Shown here: piece by piece, positions 1 through 8,367 of the stretch
Position numbering within the stretch: position 1 is the first letter of the stretch
Layout: each line of letters starts with the position of its first letter
Source: a bacterium
GTDB taxonomy: Bacteria; Planctomycetota; B15-G4; JADJEK01
Length of the DNA stretch: 22,883 nt
Direction of reading: 5' to 3'
Assembly (NCBI GenBank): GCA_030428825.1
Contig: JAUIEL010000022.1
Location: 1-22,883, forward strand
Translations under genes and position numbers: made by a program
Notes under the pieces: generated by a model
Seen by the model: the letters and a program-made list of their open reading frames with translations, nothing else
Database searches by the model: none
Told to the model about the DNA's origin: nothing

Positions 1-3000
1 ACTGTCGCCGGGCCCAGGTCGCCCGCGCGCGCGCGCGCCACGACAGGACGAGCGCCCGCTCGACGGCGTGCCCCTCGGCCGCGAGCGTCTCCAACGCCCG
101 TTCGAACCCGATCGAGAGCTCCTCGGTCGGCGCGTGGGACGCGCGCACCGTCAGCCGCGCGGCGCGGAGGACCGCCAGCGCCGGATCCTCGAACGGCTCG
201 CCGACGGCCGCCAGCGCCTCCTCGACCCGGGACGCGACGTCCGGGGCGCCCGCCTCGAGACGGGCCTCCGCCGCGAGCGCCGCCGCACGCGGCAACGACC
301 GGGGCGGCCGCATCTCCAGCGCCGCCGCCACCGCCCGGTCCGCCGCGCGGCGCGCCGCCCGGAGCGAGCGAGGCCCCTCCGCCAGGTGCAGGGCGGCGAC
401 GGCCGAGTGGACGTCCTCCCGCTGTTCGGCCGGCGCCCCGCGCGCGATCGACCGCATCGCCCGGGCGAGCGTCGTCCGGGCGTCGCGGTGGGCGCCGGTC
501 CAGGTCTCGACCCGCGCCCGGAGCGCCAACCCGACGGCGAGGAACCCCGCCTCGCCGATCTCCTCGCGGACGGCCAGGCTCTCGGCGGCGAGGCGCGCCG
601 CCTCGCCGGGATTGCCGGCCCGGAGCTCCGCGTCCGCGACGTGCCGGAGGAACATCGCCCGGTTGTGGCGTGACGAGTGCGCCCCGAAGAACGCCCGCCC
701 CTTCCGCGCGAGCGCCCGCACCCCGGCGACGTCCCCGAGCGAGCCGCGGGCGACCATCAGCGTCTGCAGCAGGTTCTCCGCGTGCCGCGTCTCGCCGTCC
801 CGCTCGAGCGCGGAGAGGATCGGCGACAGCGCCTCGACCGCGTCGGTCGCGCGACCGCTCGCGTGCAGCAGTCGCCCGAGGTTCGCGGCCGCGAGGGCGC
901 TCATGTCGGCCCGGCCGAGGTCCCGCCCCAGGCGCTCCGCCCGGCGGTACGTCTCGACCGCCTCCTCGACCTCTCCGAGGTAGGCGCACGCGTTGGCGAG
1001 GGTCATCAGCGCCGCCCCCCGCTCGGCCGTCGGCGCCTCCCCCGCGGCGACGAGCGCCTCGCGCGCCGCCGCCGCGGCGCCGGCCATGTCCTGCCGGCCG
1101 CGCCGGATCATCGAACGGGTGGTGAGGAGGAGCGCGCGCGTCGTCCCCGCGAGCCCCTCGATCCGAAGGCCCCGGTCGACGGTCTCGTCCGCCCCGGCCA
1201 GGTCGCCCGCGCGCAGCCGGGTCCGGGCGAGGATCGCGTGGACGCTCCCCCGGTCCTCCGCGGCCCCCGCCAGCCCGACCGCCTCCCGCAACCTCCGCCC
1301 CGCCTCCTCGTTCCTCCCCTCGATCGAGTCGCAGTCCGCGAGCCAGCGGAGGACCTTCAGGCGGACCGCCGGGTCGTCGGACTCCGGACAGAGCGGCAGG
1401 CATCGCTCGAGGTACCGCCGCGCGAGCCCCGACCGCCCGGCGATGCGCAGGCGCATCCCGGCGTCGAGCAGCGCCGTCCGCGCCCGGTCCGGCTCGTCGA
1501 GCTCGTCGACCAGGAGGAGCCCCGCCTCGCCGCACCGTTCCGGCGCCTCGGCCGCGTCCCGTTCGAGCGACTCCGCCCGGAGCCTCGCCAGCCGACGGCG
1601 GCTCTCCGGCGAGAGCCGGTCGAGGGCCGCGAGCGCCAGGGCGTCCGACGCCAACGACGCGCACCCCTCGGCGTCGATCCGGACGAGCCCCTGCGAGGAG
1701 AGCGCCCGCACCGCCTCGGCCGGGAGCCTCAGGTGCTCGAGCTCGTCGGCGCTCACCGGGAGCGGCGCCACGGCGAGGGCGCCGGCGACGGCGAGCTGCT
1801 CGTCGGGCAGGGACCGGATCACGCGATCGGCGCGGGACCTCGAACTCTCCGGCGCGAGCCGCTCGGGACGGCGCGCCTCGTTCCACCGCGGCCGCTCGTC
1901 GGTCGTGAGGAGGACCCCCTCGCGGATCGCCAGCCCGACGGCGTCGCACAACGAGCGGGGCGAGATGCCGGTCGTCCGCCGGAGCCGCCTCAGGTCGCGC
2001 TCGTCGAGTTCGAGCGACAGCTCGTCGCGCGCGATCCGGCGGACCTCCTCGTCCGTCGGCCGCGGGACGTCGAGCCGGGGCAGCGCGGCGCGCGCGAGGA
2101 CCGCCGGCAGCGGCGCCGACCCTTCCGCCACGACCGCCAGCGCGAGGTCGTCGCGGCGGGCGAGCGCCTCGAGCAGCGTCGCGAGCGCGCCGGCGGCGGC
2201 CGCGTCCCGCTCCTCGCCGAGCGTCACGAGGATCACGCCGCCCGCGGGCCCGACCGCCGGCAGCGCGCCGGCGGGCGGCACCCCGCCCTCGCCGGGGCGG
2301 AGATGGAAGACCCGCCGCCCCGCCGCGGCCCACGCGACCTTCAACCTCGCGACCGCGCCGTGCGACCCCGCGGGGAGGGTCAGCGCCCAGCCTCCGGGCC
2401 CGATCTCCCGCGCGCGCTCCTCCAGCTCCCCGGCGGTCGAGAACGAGAGCGACGCCACCCGGCCCCGGAACGTCTCCTCGGTCTCGAGCGGCAGGTCGAG
2501 ACCGATCGCCCGCGAGAACGCCTCCAGCGCCTCCGACGCCGACCCGAACCGAAGCGCCGGGTCCCGCCGGAGGAGCGTCCGGACGACGTCGGCGAGTCCG
2601 GCCGGGAGGTCCTTCGCGACCTCGGGCTCGAGCCGGAGGTCGCGCGTCGTGTGGAGCCGGACCACGTCGACCCCGGCGAGCCCCGCGCTCGGCCGGCGAC
2701 CGGAGAGGACCTCGAACAGGAGGATGCCGAGTCCGTACAGGTCGGAGCGGGCATCCGGCGCGCCCCCCTCGAGCACCTCCGGCGCGAGGTACGCGAGCGT
2801 CCCGCCGACCGACGAGGACGGGTCCCGGCGGTCCGAGGCGAGGCCGAAGTCGATCACCGTCGCCCGGGCGACCCCGTCCCGGTCGCTGACGATCACGTTC
2901 TCGGGCTTCAGGTCCCGGTGGACGATCCCCCGCCGGTGGACGAACGAAAGCGCCCGCAGGACGTCGGCGAAGAGCGGCGCGGCGTCGACGATCGACCGCC

Positions 3001-3307
3001 CCTCCGCCGCCGTCCGGAGGTCCGCTCCCCGCAGGTACTCGAAGACCGCGAGGAAGCTTCCGTCGACGTCGGTCGTACAATCCCGCAGCCGGACGACGCC
3101 GGGGAATCGGATCTCGCTCAGGAGCGACGCCTCGTGGGCGGCGCGGGCGGAGACACCGGATCGGTACCGCTTGACGGCGACCCGCTCGCCGGTCCAGAGG
3201 TCGAGCGCGCGGTGGACGCTCCCACCCGCGCCGCGCCCGAGGAGGCCTTCGAGGCGGTAGCGCTCCCAAGTCGTTCCGGAGCCGGGGGTTTCGCTGGAAG
3301 TGACCAT
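1..3307 (-). CDS. Ser/Thr protein kinase with degenerate STAND-type ATPase module and helical-repeat tail (3' end outside window)
   Basis: Cytoplasmic signalling kinase; 1102 codons are visible and the frame runs off the left edge without a stop. The kinase domain (about residues 17-270) looks active: glycine loop G24-R-G-A-G-G, Lys46 in VAVKRY, catalytic loop HRDLKPEN (Asp132), DFG at 153-155 and APE at 175-177. Around residues 305-330 the text PAGSHGAVARL lines up with the PAGSGKTTL P-loop of PknK/MalT-type STAND ATPases, but the GKT core is gone, and the following hydrophobic strand (ILVTLGEERD) lacks the usual Asp pair. The rest (about 560-1100) is Ala/Leu/Arg-rich, helical and TPR-like. 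No transmembrane segment is seen in the visible part. ATG at 3307 is chosen because the glycine loop follows closely and a TACAAT box lies 11 nt upstream. It is divergent from the secreted protein at 3449. The kinase call is firm; the ATPase-relic reading is inference. Confidence 0.9.
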   Translation of the reverse strand, partial: MVTSSETPGSGTTWERYRLEGLLGRGAGGSVHRALDLWTGERVAVKRYRSGVSARAAHEASLLSEIRFPGVVRLRDCTTDVDGSFLAVFEYLRGADLRTAAEGRSIVDAAPLFADVLRALSFVHRRGIVHRDLKPENVIVSDRDGVARATVIDFGLASDRRDPSSSVGGTLAYLAPEVLEGGAPDARSDLYGLGILLFEVLSGRRPSAGLAGVDVVRLHTTRDLRLEPEVAKDLPAGLADVVRTLLRRDPALRFGSASEALEAFSRAIGLDLPLETEETFRGRVASLSFSTAGELEERAREIGPGGWALTLPAGSHGAVARLKVAWAAAGRRVFHLRPGEGGVPPAGALPAVGPAGGVILVTLGEERDAAAAGALATLLEALARRDDLALAVVAEGSAPLPAVLARAALPRLDVPRPTDEEVRRIARDELSLELDERDLRRLRRTTGISPRSLCDAVGLAIREGVLLTTDERPRWNEARRPERLAPESSRSRADRVIRSLPDEQLAVAGALAVAPLPVSADELEHLRLPAEAVRALSSQGLVRIDAEGCASLASDALALAALDRLSPESRRRLARLRAESLERDAAEAPERCGEAGLLLVDELDEPDRARTALLDAGMRLRIAGRSGLARRYLERCLPLCPESDDPAVRLKVLRWLADCDSIEGRNEEAGRRLREAVGLAGAAEDRGSVHAILARTRLRAGDLAGADETVDRGLRIEGLAGTTRALLLTTRSMIRRGRQDMAGAAAAAREALVAAGEAPTAERGAALMTLANACAYLGEVEEAVETYRRAERLGRDLGRADMSALAAANLGRLLHASGRATDAVEALSPILSALERDGETRHAENLLQTLMVARGSLGDVAGVRALARKGRAFFGAHSSRHNRAMFLRHVADAELRAGNPGEAARLAAESLAVREEIGEAGFLAVGLALRARVETWTGAHRDARTTLARAMRSIARGAPAEQREDVHSAVAALHLAEGPRSLRAARRAADRAVAAALEMRPPRSLPRAAALAAEARLEAGAPDVASRVEEALAAVGEPFEDPALAVLRAARLTVRASHAPTEELSIGFERALETLAAEGHAVERALVLSWRARARATWARRQ

Positions 3308-3318
3308 CCGACCCGGAG

Positions 3319-3324
3319 ATTGTA
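3319..3324 (-). promoter_or_regulatory. Candidate -10 box of the kinase gene
   Basis: TACAAT in the context GATACAATC lies 11 nt before the kinase ATG at 3307, inside the 141-nt divergent spacer. The same GATACAATC sequence precedes the gene at 10046, and GATACACTC precedes the gene at 15309. No good -35 hexamer was found at 16-18 nt. The implied leader is only a few nucleotides long. Confidence 0.4.
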
Positions 3325-3448
3325 TCCACGACCGCGAGGCCTGAACCGTAGTTCTCGGTGCGCCGTTGCACCTTGCGGAATCCGCGCTTACCGTCGCTCG
3401 CGCCCGGTCCGCGCTTCGCGGCCCCGCCTTCGTGAGGAGGAGAGTCCG

Positions 3449-4963
3449 ATGTCGTCGTCCCCGTCCCGCCTCCCGATCCTCGCCGGAGTCGCCCTGCTCG
3501 CCGCCCTCGCCGGCGGACCGTCCGCGCGCGCGGACGTGATCCACATGAAGTCCGGCCAGAAGATCCAGGGGAAGATCGTGCAGGACGACGGGTCGACCCT
3601 GATCGTCGACACCAAGTTCGGGCGGATGACGTTCGAGCGCGCGAAGGTCGAGCGGATCGAGCTGCAGCGGCTCCCGAAGGAGGAGGTGGCGGCCCGGCGG
3701 AAGGCGGCCGGCGACGACGCCGCCAAGATGTTCGAGGTCGCGAAGTACGCGAAGGAGAAGCGGCTGGAGAAGGAGTACCGCGAGGTCCTCCAGGCCGTCG
3801 TCGACATCGACCCGAACCACGCGGAGGCGAACGAGGCGCTCGGGCGCGTGCCGTACGACGGCAAGTGGTTCACGCCGGAGGAGCTCGAGGAGTACAAGGC
3901 GGAGCTCGCCGACCAGATGAAGGAGCGCGGGCGGGTCCTCTACAAGGGGAAGTGGATCAAGGAGGAGACCGCCAAGCGGCTGCAGGGGTACGAGCTGTAC
4001 CAGGGGAACTGGCTGAAGTGGCCGGAGATCTACACGCTGCAGGCGGAGGAGAACATGGGTCCGATGCTCGGGGTCGAGCTCGAGATCCGGACCTCCGAGC
4101 ACTTCGCGCTCCGCTCCCAGCTCGACGAGGAGGCGCAGAAGGAGATCCTCGACGTCCTCGAGGCGGGGTTCGCCCACTTCTCCGAGATCTTCGCGCCGGA
4201 CGCGATCGAAGCCAACATCATGGACTTCTATCCGATCGCGGTGTACGTCTTCCCCGACCCGAACTACATCACGACGTTCGTCCAGCCCGACGGGTACATG
4301 GAGAAGCTCTACAACCCTCCGCGCGGGGTGAACGAGCGATACGTCGACGCCCACTCCTTCCCGATCTTCTTCCCCCGACCGCTGATCGTCGCCTCCGAGG
4401 GACGGCACCTGAAGAGCGGCGGATCCCGGATGATCAGCCTGCTCGGCTTCCTCTCGCACTACGCCGGCAACATGTACGTCCGGCGGTTCAAGCGGGGCGG
4501 GAAGATCCCCGGGTGGGTCGAGTCCGGGCTGTCGCACTACTACGAGGGGCTCCTGAACGGCTACCGGACCCTCTCGGTGACCGAGTACGTCGGCTACGAG
4601 CACGTCGACAAGTGGGGGGACAAGCTCGGGAACTTCAAGCAGTGGTACGAGCGGATGGCCGACGCCCAGTTCCGTTCGACCCTCCCCCGCTGGAGCACGT
4701 TCCGCGACAAGATCGTCGAGGAGATCGACGCCTACGAGCAGGTGAAGAGCTACTTCCTGGTCTCGTTCATGCTCGAGAAGTACCCCCAGGAGTTCGTCGA
4801 CTACGTCCGCGACGCCTACCGGGAGTACGGTCGCCCGCGCCGCCAGATCAAGGAGGAGGAGGCGTTCCAGACCGCGTTCAACGGGCGGTCGACGGCGGAG
4901 CTCGAACAGGAGTTCGAGGCCTGGGTCGCCACCCTCGGCGACCACCCTCCGGTCGACGGCTGA
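3449..4963 (+). CDS. Secreted Sm-like barrel / TPR-like / peptidase-MA-like protein, zinc site lost
   Basis: 504 aa. A signal peptide (hydrophobic 8-23) probably ends at A28|D29. Residues 29-70 (VIHMKSGQKIQGKIVQDDG...) form the short Sm-like barrel common at the N-terminus of exported planctomycete proteins. A TPR-like pair follows (about 95-135, with DIDPNHAEANEALG), then two 'GKW' repeats (YDGKWFTPEE, YKGKWIKEE). The C-terminal 300 residues resemble a gluzincin (peptidase MA/DUF1570-like) domain, but where HExxH is expected the sequence is H337-Y-A-G-N, while the downstream E358 (GWVESGLSHYYEG) remains. It is therefore probably non-catalytic, with a structural or binding role outside the cytoplasm. 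The start is fixed by AGGAGG at 3435-3440, 8 nt before ATG. The next gene is a paralog. The fold assignment is by motif layout and is tentative. Confidence 0.8.
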   Translation: MSSSPSRLPILAGVALLAALAGGPSARADVIHMKSGQKIQGKIVQDDGSTLIVDTKFGRMTFERAKVERIELQRLPKEEVAARRKAAGDDAAKMFEVAKYAKEKRLEKEYREVLQAVVDIDPNHAEANEALGRVPYDGKWFTPEELEEYKAELADQMKERGRVLYKGKWIKEETAKRLQGYELYQGNWLKWPEIYTLQAEENMGPMLGVELEIRTSEHFALRSQLDEEAQKEILDVLEAGFAHFSEIFAPDAIEANIMDFYPIAVYVFPDPNYITTFVQPDGYMEKLYNPPRGVNERYVDAHSFPIFFPRPLIVASEGRHLKSGGSRMISLLGFLSHYAGNMYVRRFKRGGKIPGWVESGLSHYYEGLLNGYRTLSVTEYVGYEHVDKWGDKLGNFKQWYERMADAQFRSTLPRWSTFRDKIVEEIDAYEQVKSYFLVSFMLEKYPQEFVDYVRDAYREYGRPRRQIKEEEAFQTAFNGRSTAELEQEFEAWVATLGDHPPVDG

Positions 4964-5012
4964 CCGGGACGCCCGTCCCCCACCGCCGCCCCGGCCGAGC
5001 CCCGGCGGCTCG

Positions 5013-5041
5013 TTGTGGCCGCGGGACGGCCGAACTATATT
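5013..5041 (+). promoter_or_regulatory. Sigma-70-type promoter of the second paralog
   Basis: TTGTGG (5013-5018) and TATATT (5036-5041) are separated by exactly 17 nt in the 152-nt gap between the two paralogs. The predicted leader is about 68 nt. This suggests the second paralog can be transcribed independently of the first. Confidence 0.6.
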
Positions 5042-5115
5042 GGAGAGTGCATCCGGACGACCCGTCCGATGTGCCGCGCACGCCCGCACGACTGAAGTAG
5101 AGAGGATTGGTGTCG

Positions 5116-6597
5116 ATGATGCGTCGACTCGGACTCCCGGCCCTCGCCGCCGGATTGCTGTTGCTCGGATCGCTCGACCTCGCCTCGGCGGACACGGTCC
5201 ATCGGAAGGACGGCCGGAAGGTCGACGGCGAGATCATCAAGGAGACCGACGCCGAGGTCGTGGTCCAGACGAAGTTCGGACCGGTGACGATCCCGCGCAG
5301 CGACGTCCTGAAGATCTCGAAGGGCGCGACGCCGACCGAGCAGTTCCGCGAGCGCTGGGACGCGGTCGACCGGCGGGACGCGCTCGCGCTCCTCGACCTG
5401 GCCGACTGGTGCAAGGAGAACCGCCTCTCCCGCGAGGGCCGGAAGGTCCTCCGCGAGGTGATCAAGGTCGAGCCGGACAACGAGACCGCCCGCCGCGGCC
5501 TCGGGTACCAGCTGGTCGACGGCGAGTGGAAGACGCGCAGCGAGATCGCCGCCGCCGAGCGGAAGGCGAAGGCGGACGCCCGCCGGAGCAGCGGCGGCCG
5601 GTCGACCGCTTCGAAGAGCAGCGGCAGCGGTCGGTCGCCGTCGAGCACGCGGACGGCGGCGGACAACATCGGCGACATCTCGTCGGTCGTCCAGGAGCTC
5701 GTGGGGGTCATCGCCGACAACGAGGAGAGCGATCTCGAGACGAAGGGCGTCCTCGAGGACTTCTTCGGCCAGGACTTCAACGTCGCGAGCAGCACGCACT
5801 TCTCGCTCCGCTGCCAGATGCCGATGCCGGACATCCACACCCATCTCACGATGGCGGAGCGGCTGTTCGTCAGCTGCAACAAGCTGTTCGGCCGCGAGCC
5901 GGCCCAGGCGATCTGGAACCAGCCGTTCATGATGTTCCACGTCAAGCAGGAGGGGACGTTCATCGACCTGATCGACTGGGTCGACAAGAACATCCAGGGG
6001 CTCGACGCGGAGACGAAGAAGTTCTTCAAGGACAACCCCGGCGGCATGCAGCTCGGCAGCGTGCCGCTCGCCGCCCGCAAGGAGAGCGAGCTCCCGTTCG
6101 AGCGCGGCATGGCCCACTGGATCGGCGACACCTACATGCGCTGGGTCGCCGGCGCCTGCCCGCCGTGGCTCCAGGAGGGGTTCGGCGCGTACGTCGCGAT
6201 CATGGAGTTCGGCGCGAACGAGCTGACCTGCTCGACGAACACCAAGTACGCCAACCGCGTGGAGGTCGCCGACAAGACGTCCGACGGCGCGTACAAGTTG
6301 ATCTGCTTCGACATCATCGACGGCGCCCTCGAGGAGCCGCACCCGTTCGTCGACACCTGCAAGAAGTCGCTGAACCAGCTCGACTACGCGGACCTCGCGA
6401 AGTCGTGGAGCGTCATCGACTTCCTGATGGCCGAGCACCCCGAGGAGTTCGTCAAGTTCGTCCGGGGACACCGGACGTACGGCGGCGATTCGGAGCAGGC
6501 GCTCCGCCAGGCGTTCGGGTGGACCTGCGAGGAGCTCGACGACAAGTGGGCGGCGTACGTCAAGGGGAACTACAGCCGCGACCCGACGGTGAAGTGA
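5116..6597 (+). CDS. Secreted Sm-like barrel / peptidase-MA-like protein, paralog of the preceding gene
   Basis: 493 aa from ATG 5116. A signal peptide (RR then hydrophobic 5-20) probably ends at A25|D26. The same order as the upstream gene follows: an Sm-like barrel (TVHRKDGRKVDGEIIKETD), a TPR-like stretch with KVEPDNETARRGLGY, and a 'VDGEWKT' element matching the neighbour's GKW repeat. A Ser/Gly/Arg-rich low-complexity linker (about 150-180), absent from the neighbour, precedes a gluzincin-like C-terminal domain. The expected HExxH reads H334-W-I-G-D, and E354 in PPWLQEGFGAYV is kept. Six Cys in the mature C-terminal half (for example CSTNTK, FVDTCKK) could form disulfides. Upstream TTG 5107 and GTG 5110 are possible starts, but a GAGAGG at 5100-5105 best fits ATG 5116. 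Function unknown; the pair looks like a duplication. Confidence 0.8.
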   Translation: MMRRLGLPALAAGLLLLGSLDLASADTVHRKDGRKVDGEIIKETDAEVVVQTKFGPVTIPRSDVLKISKGATPTEQFRERWDAVDRRDALALLDLADWCKENRLSREGRKVLREVIKVEPDNETARRGLGYQLVDGEWKTRSEIAAAERKAKADARRSSGGRSTASKSSGSGRSPSSTRTAADNIGDISSVVQELVGVIADNEESDLETKGVLEDFFGQDFNVASSTHFSLRCQMPMPDIHTHLTMAERLFVSCNKLFGREPAQAIWNQPFMMFHVKQEGTFIDLIDWVDKNIQGLDAETKKFFKDNPGGMQLGSVPLAARKESELPFERGMAHWIGDTYMRWVAGACPPWLQEGFGAYVAIMEFGANELTCSTNTKYANRVEVADKTSDGAYKLICFDIIDGALEEPHPFVDTCKKSLNQLDYADLAKSWSVIDFLMAEHPEEFVKFVRGHRTYGGDSEQALRQAFGWTCEELDDKWAAYVKGNYSRDPTVK

Positions 6598-6644
6598 CCC
6601 TCCGGCGCCCGCTGCCTCCGCCCGCCGGGGGACGGCCCCAAGGG

Positions 6645-6683
6645 AAGGGCGATCGTCGCGACTCGCGCGGCGATCGCCCTTTC
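6645..6683. terminator. Bidirectional rho-independent-type terminator
   Basis: An 11-bp perfect inverted repeat (AAGGGCGATCG at 6645-6655, CGATCGCCCTT at 6671-6681) with a CGCG-rich loop sits in the 109-nt gap between convergent genes ending at 6597 and 6707. The arms end in A/T pairs, giving a short U run on each transcript (TTT then C on plus, CTT then CCC on minus). The U-tracts are weak but the position is ideal. Confidence 0.65.
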
Positions 6684-6706
6684 GGCGTCCTCGGGGAGTC
6701 GGTCCG

Positions 6707-7699
6707 TCAGGGAGAGGCCTTCTCCAGCCCCTCGATCACGGCCATGATCTCGCCCTCGGTGACCTTCGCGGTCACGTGGAGCTGGGTTCCGATCAGGCGG
6801 AGACCGGCGTCGACGGTCGGCCCGTAGGCCGCCATCTTCACCGTGACCGGGACGCCTTCGAGGGGCTCGCTCGGCACGATCTCCTGGTACTGGACGAGGA
6901 GCAGCTCCTGAACGCCGTCCTCGAAGGAGAGCACCAGCACGGGAGAACCGGCCAGCCCGGTGAGCCGGCACGACGTCAGGACGAAGCCCTCGGGGAGGTA
7001 GCTGGGGACGAGGGCCTCGAAGGCGACGAACGCGCCGATCTGCTCCAGCGCGATCTCCTGCGGCGCCGATCGCAGGGACGACTGGAACTCGACCTCGGAG
7101 AGGTCGGGGGCGAACGCGATGGAGAGGACCTCCATCTCGGACGCCAGGGTGCCGTTCGGGAGGTACTCCTCGTACTTCAGCGTCACCAGGTTCGACTGGT
7201 CGACCCAGACGCGGTACCAGGGGCGGTCCATCCGATACGGCTTCGCCTCGGCCACGAGCGCGGCGCGCCCGGCGACCGAGGACTGGGTGTCGAAGACGGT
7301 CCAGGAGTAGTTCGCCGCGAACAGCTCGGTGTCCCGGACCTCGAAGTCGCGCATCCGCGCGACGTGGCGACCGCGGCCGCCGAGCAGGAGTTCGCGGAGC
7401 GTCTCGAACGACTCGAACTCGCTCGCGTTCATGGCGTCCGGCGTCTTGCCGTTCAGCTCGAGCAGTTCGACGCGGAACGCACCGTCCGGACCGTGGGTGA
7501 ACCGCTCGACCGCCACCGAGGGCGAGGTGCCGACATAGTCGACGTACTGCCGCTCGGCGACCCACGTCAGCTCGCGGGACGCCTCGACGTCCGCCAGGGT
7601 CCGCCCGAGGAACGCGCCCTCCCCGACCGGCCCGCAGGCGGGGAGCGCGAGCGAGGCGAGCGCGAGGACGGCCGACAGCGCGTGCGCCCGCCCCCTCAC
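6707..7699 (-). CDS. RseB/MucB-like periplasmic lipoprotein, sigma-factor regulator
   Basis: 330 aa. The GTG start at 7699 has AGGAGG 7 nt upstream and overlaps the anti-sigma stop by 4 nt (GTGA). The N-terminal hydrophobic segment ends in LALPAC, with Cys22 as the lipidation site. Residues about 40-215 have the alternating beta pattern of the LolA/RseB fold (VERFTHGPDGAFRVELLELNG, WYRVWVDQSNLVTLKYEEYLPNG). A second part (about 230-330) carries LPEGFVL, then SFEDGVQELLLVQY, and ends with an 'IGTQLHVTAKVTEGEIMAVIEGL' type tail, the layout of the RseB C-terminal domain (LPxGF, DGLxxxSV, VGxxPxxTA). In proteobacteria RseB protects the anti-sigma factor RseA from proteolysis and senses envelope damage. 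The gene order here supports the same job. The alternative is a generic LolA-like lipoprotein. Confidence 0.75.
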   Translation of the reverse strand: MRGRAHALSAVLALASLALPACGPVGEGAFLGRTLADVEASRELTWVAERQYVDYVGTSPSVAVERFTHGPDGAFRVELLELNGKTPDAMNASEFESFETLRELLLGGRGRHVARMRDFEVRDTELFAANYSWTVFDTQSSVAGRAALVAEAKPYRMDRPWYRVWVDQSNLVTLKYEEYLPNGTLASEMEVLSIAFAPDLSEVEFQSSLRSAPQEIALEQIGAFVAFEALVPSYLPEGFVLTSCRLTGLAGSPVLVLSFEDGVQELLLVQYQEIVPSEPLEGVPVTVKMAAYGPTVDAGLRLIGTQLHVTAKVTEGEIMAVIEGLEKASP

Positions 7700-8367
7700 C
7701 GTCGATCCTCCTGTCCCGCCGGGACCGGGACGGACAGGACGCCGAGCGACGCCGCGCCGGCGTCGACGGGACGCCCCGGAACGCCACGCGCGACCTCGAA
7801 CCGGAAGGTGACCCCGGGGATCCGCGAGCCCGACGGGCGCGGCGGCGGGGCCGAGAAGACGAACACGCCCGAGACGAGCAGGAGCGCCGCCGCGGCGGCC
7901 CACGTCGCCACCGGGACCGGACGCCGGATCGCCCGACGGACCCGCGCGCTCACCGCCGCCGCGGCCTCGGCGGCGACGAACGACCGGAAGCGCTCGCCGA
8001 TCTCCGGCGGGGCCGTCCGGCGCGGGAGACCGCCCACGAGCGCGGCGACCCGATCGGTTCCGGTCGACGAGGTCGCCGGGGTCGAGGCGACCGGGGCCCG
8101 CGGACCGGCGCGCTCGAGCAGCTCGGCCGCGGTCGGGAGCCCGACGGCCGGGACCCGCGGGAGGCCGGCGACCAGTCGACGCACGGCGCGGGCGCGACGG
8201 ACCTCGTCGCGGAGCGCCTCCGAGCCGGAGAGCTCGTCCTCGAACGCGCGACGCGCCTCCCCGTCCAGCCCGCCGTCGACGTACACGACGACCCGCTCGT
8301 CGCTCGGAGAGCGACCCGGGGGGCCCTGTTCGTCGTCGCGGTGCGGGTCGCGGTACGGCGCGGTCAT
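7696..8367 (-). CDS. Membrane-bound anti-sigma factor without zinc-binding ligands
   Basis: 223 aa. It starts with an ATGA overlap on the sigma gene and ends in a GTGA overlap with the RseB-like gene. The N-terminal cytoplasmic part (about 24-70, VVVYVDGGLDGEARRAFEDELSG...) has the helical pattern of an anti-sigma domain. A basic Pro/Ala-rich linker follows, with a second helix (122-145), then one transmembrane helix (151-173) and a short exported tail of about 50 residues. There is no cysteine anywhere in the protein, so the HxxxCxxC zinc motif of classic ZAS anti-sigma factors is missing. It probably holds the neighbouring ECF factor at the inner membrane until regulated proteolysis. Topology is predicted by eye. 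The call rests on position, size and layout more than on sequence identity. Confidence 0.75.
   Translation of the reverse strand: MTAPYRDPHRDDEQGPPGRSPSDERVVVYVDGGLDGEARRAFEDELSGSEALRDEVRRARAVRRLVAGLPRVPAVGLPTAAELLERAGPRAPVASTPATSSTGTDRVAALVGGLPRRTAPPEIGERFRSFVAAEAAAAVSARVRRAIRRPVPVATWAAAAALLLVSGVFVFSAPPPRPSGSRIPGVTFRFEVARGVPGRPVDAGAASLGVLSVPVPAGQEDRR

Noticed and set aside
24..38. Alternating CG run at the left edge
   Set aside because: It lies inside the kinase frame and encodes an Arg-Ala alternation; ordinary for this composition.
677..3300. Very long plus-strand open frame opposite the kinase gene
   Set aside because: It is Arg/Pro-rich with no domain, a typical mirror of a G+C-rich gene. 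The minus strand encodes all canonical kinase motifs. Only the part from 3449 on is a real gene.
4983..5008. G+C hairpin (CCGCCG...CGGCGG) after the first secreted paralog
   Set aside because: There is no T-tract and the loop is itself G+C-rich. In this composition such repeats are common, and it abuts the next promoter, so I do not call it a terminator.
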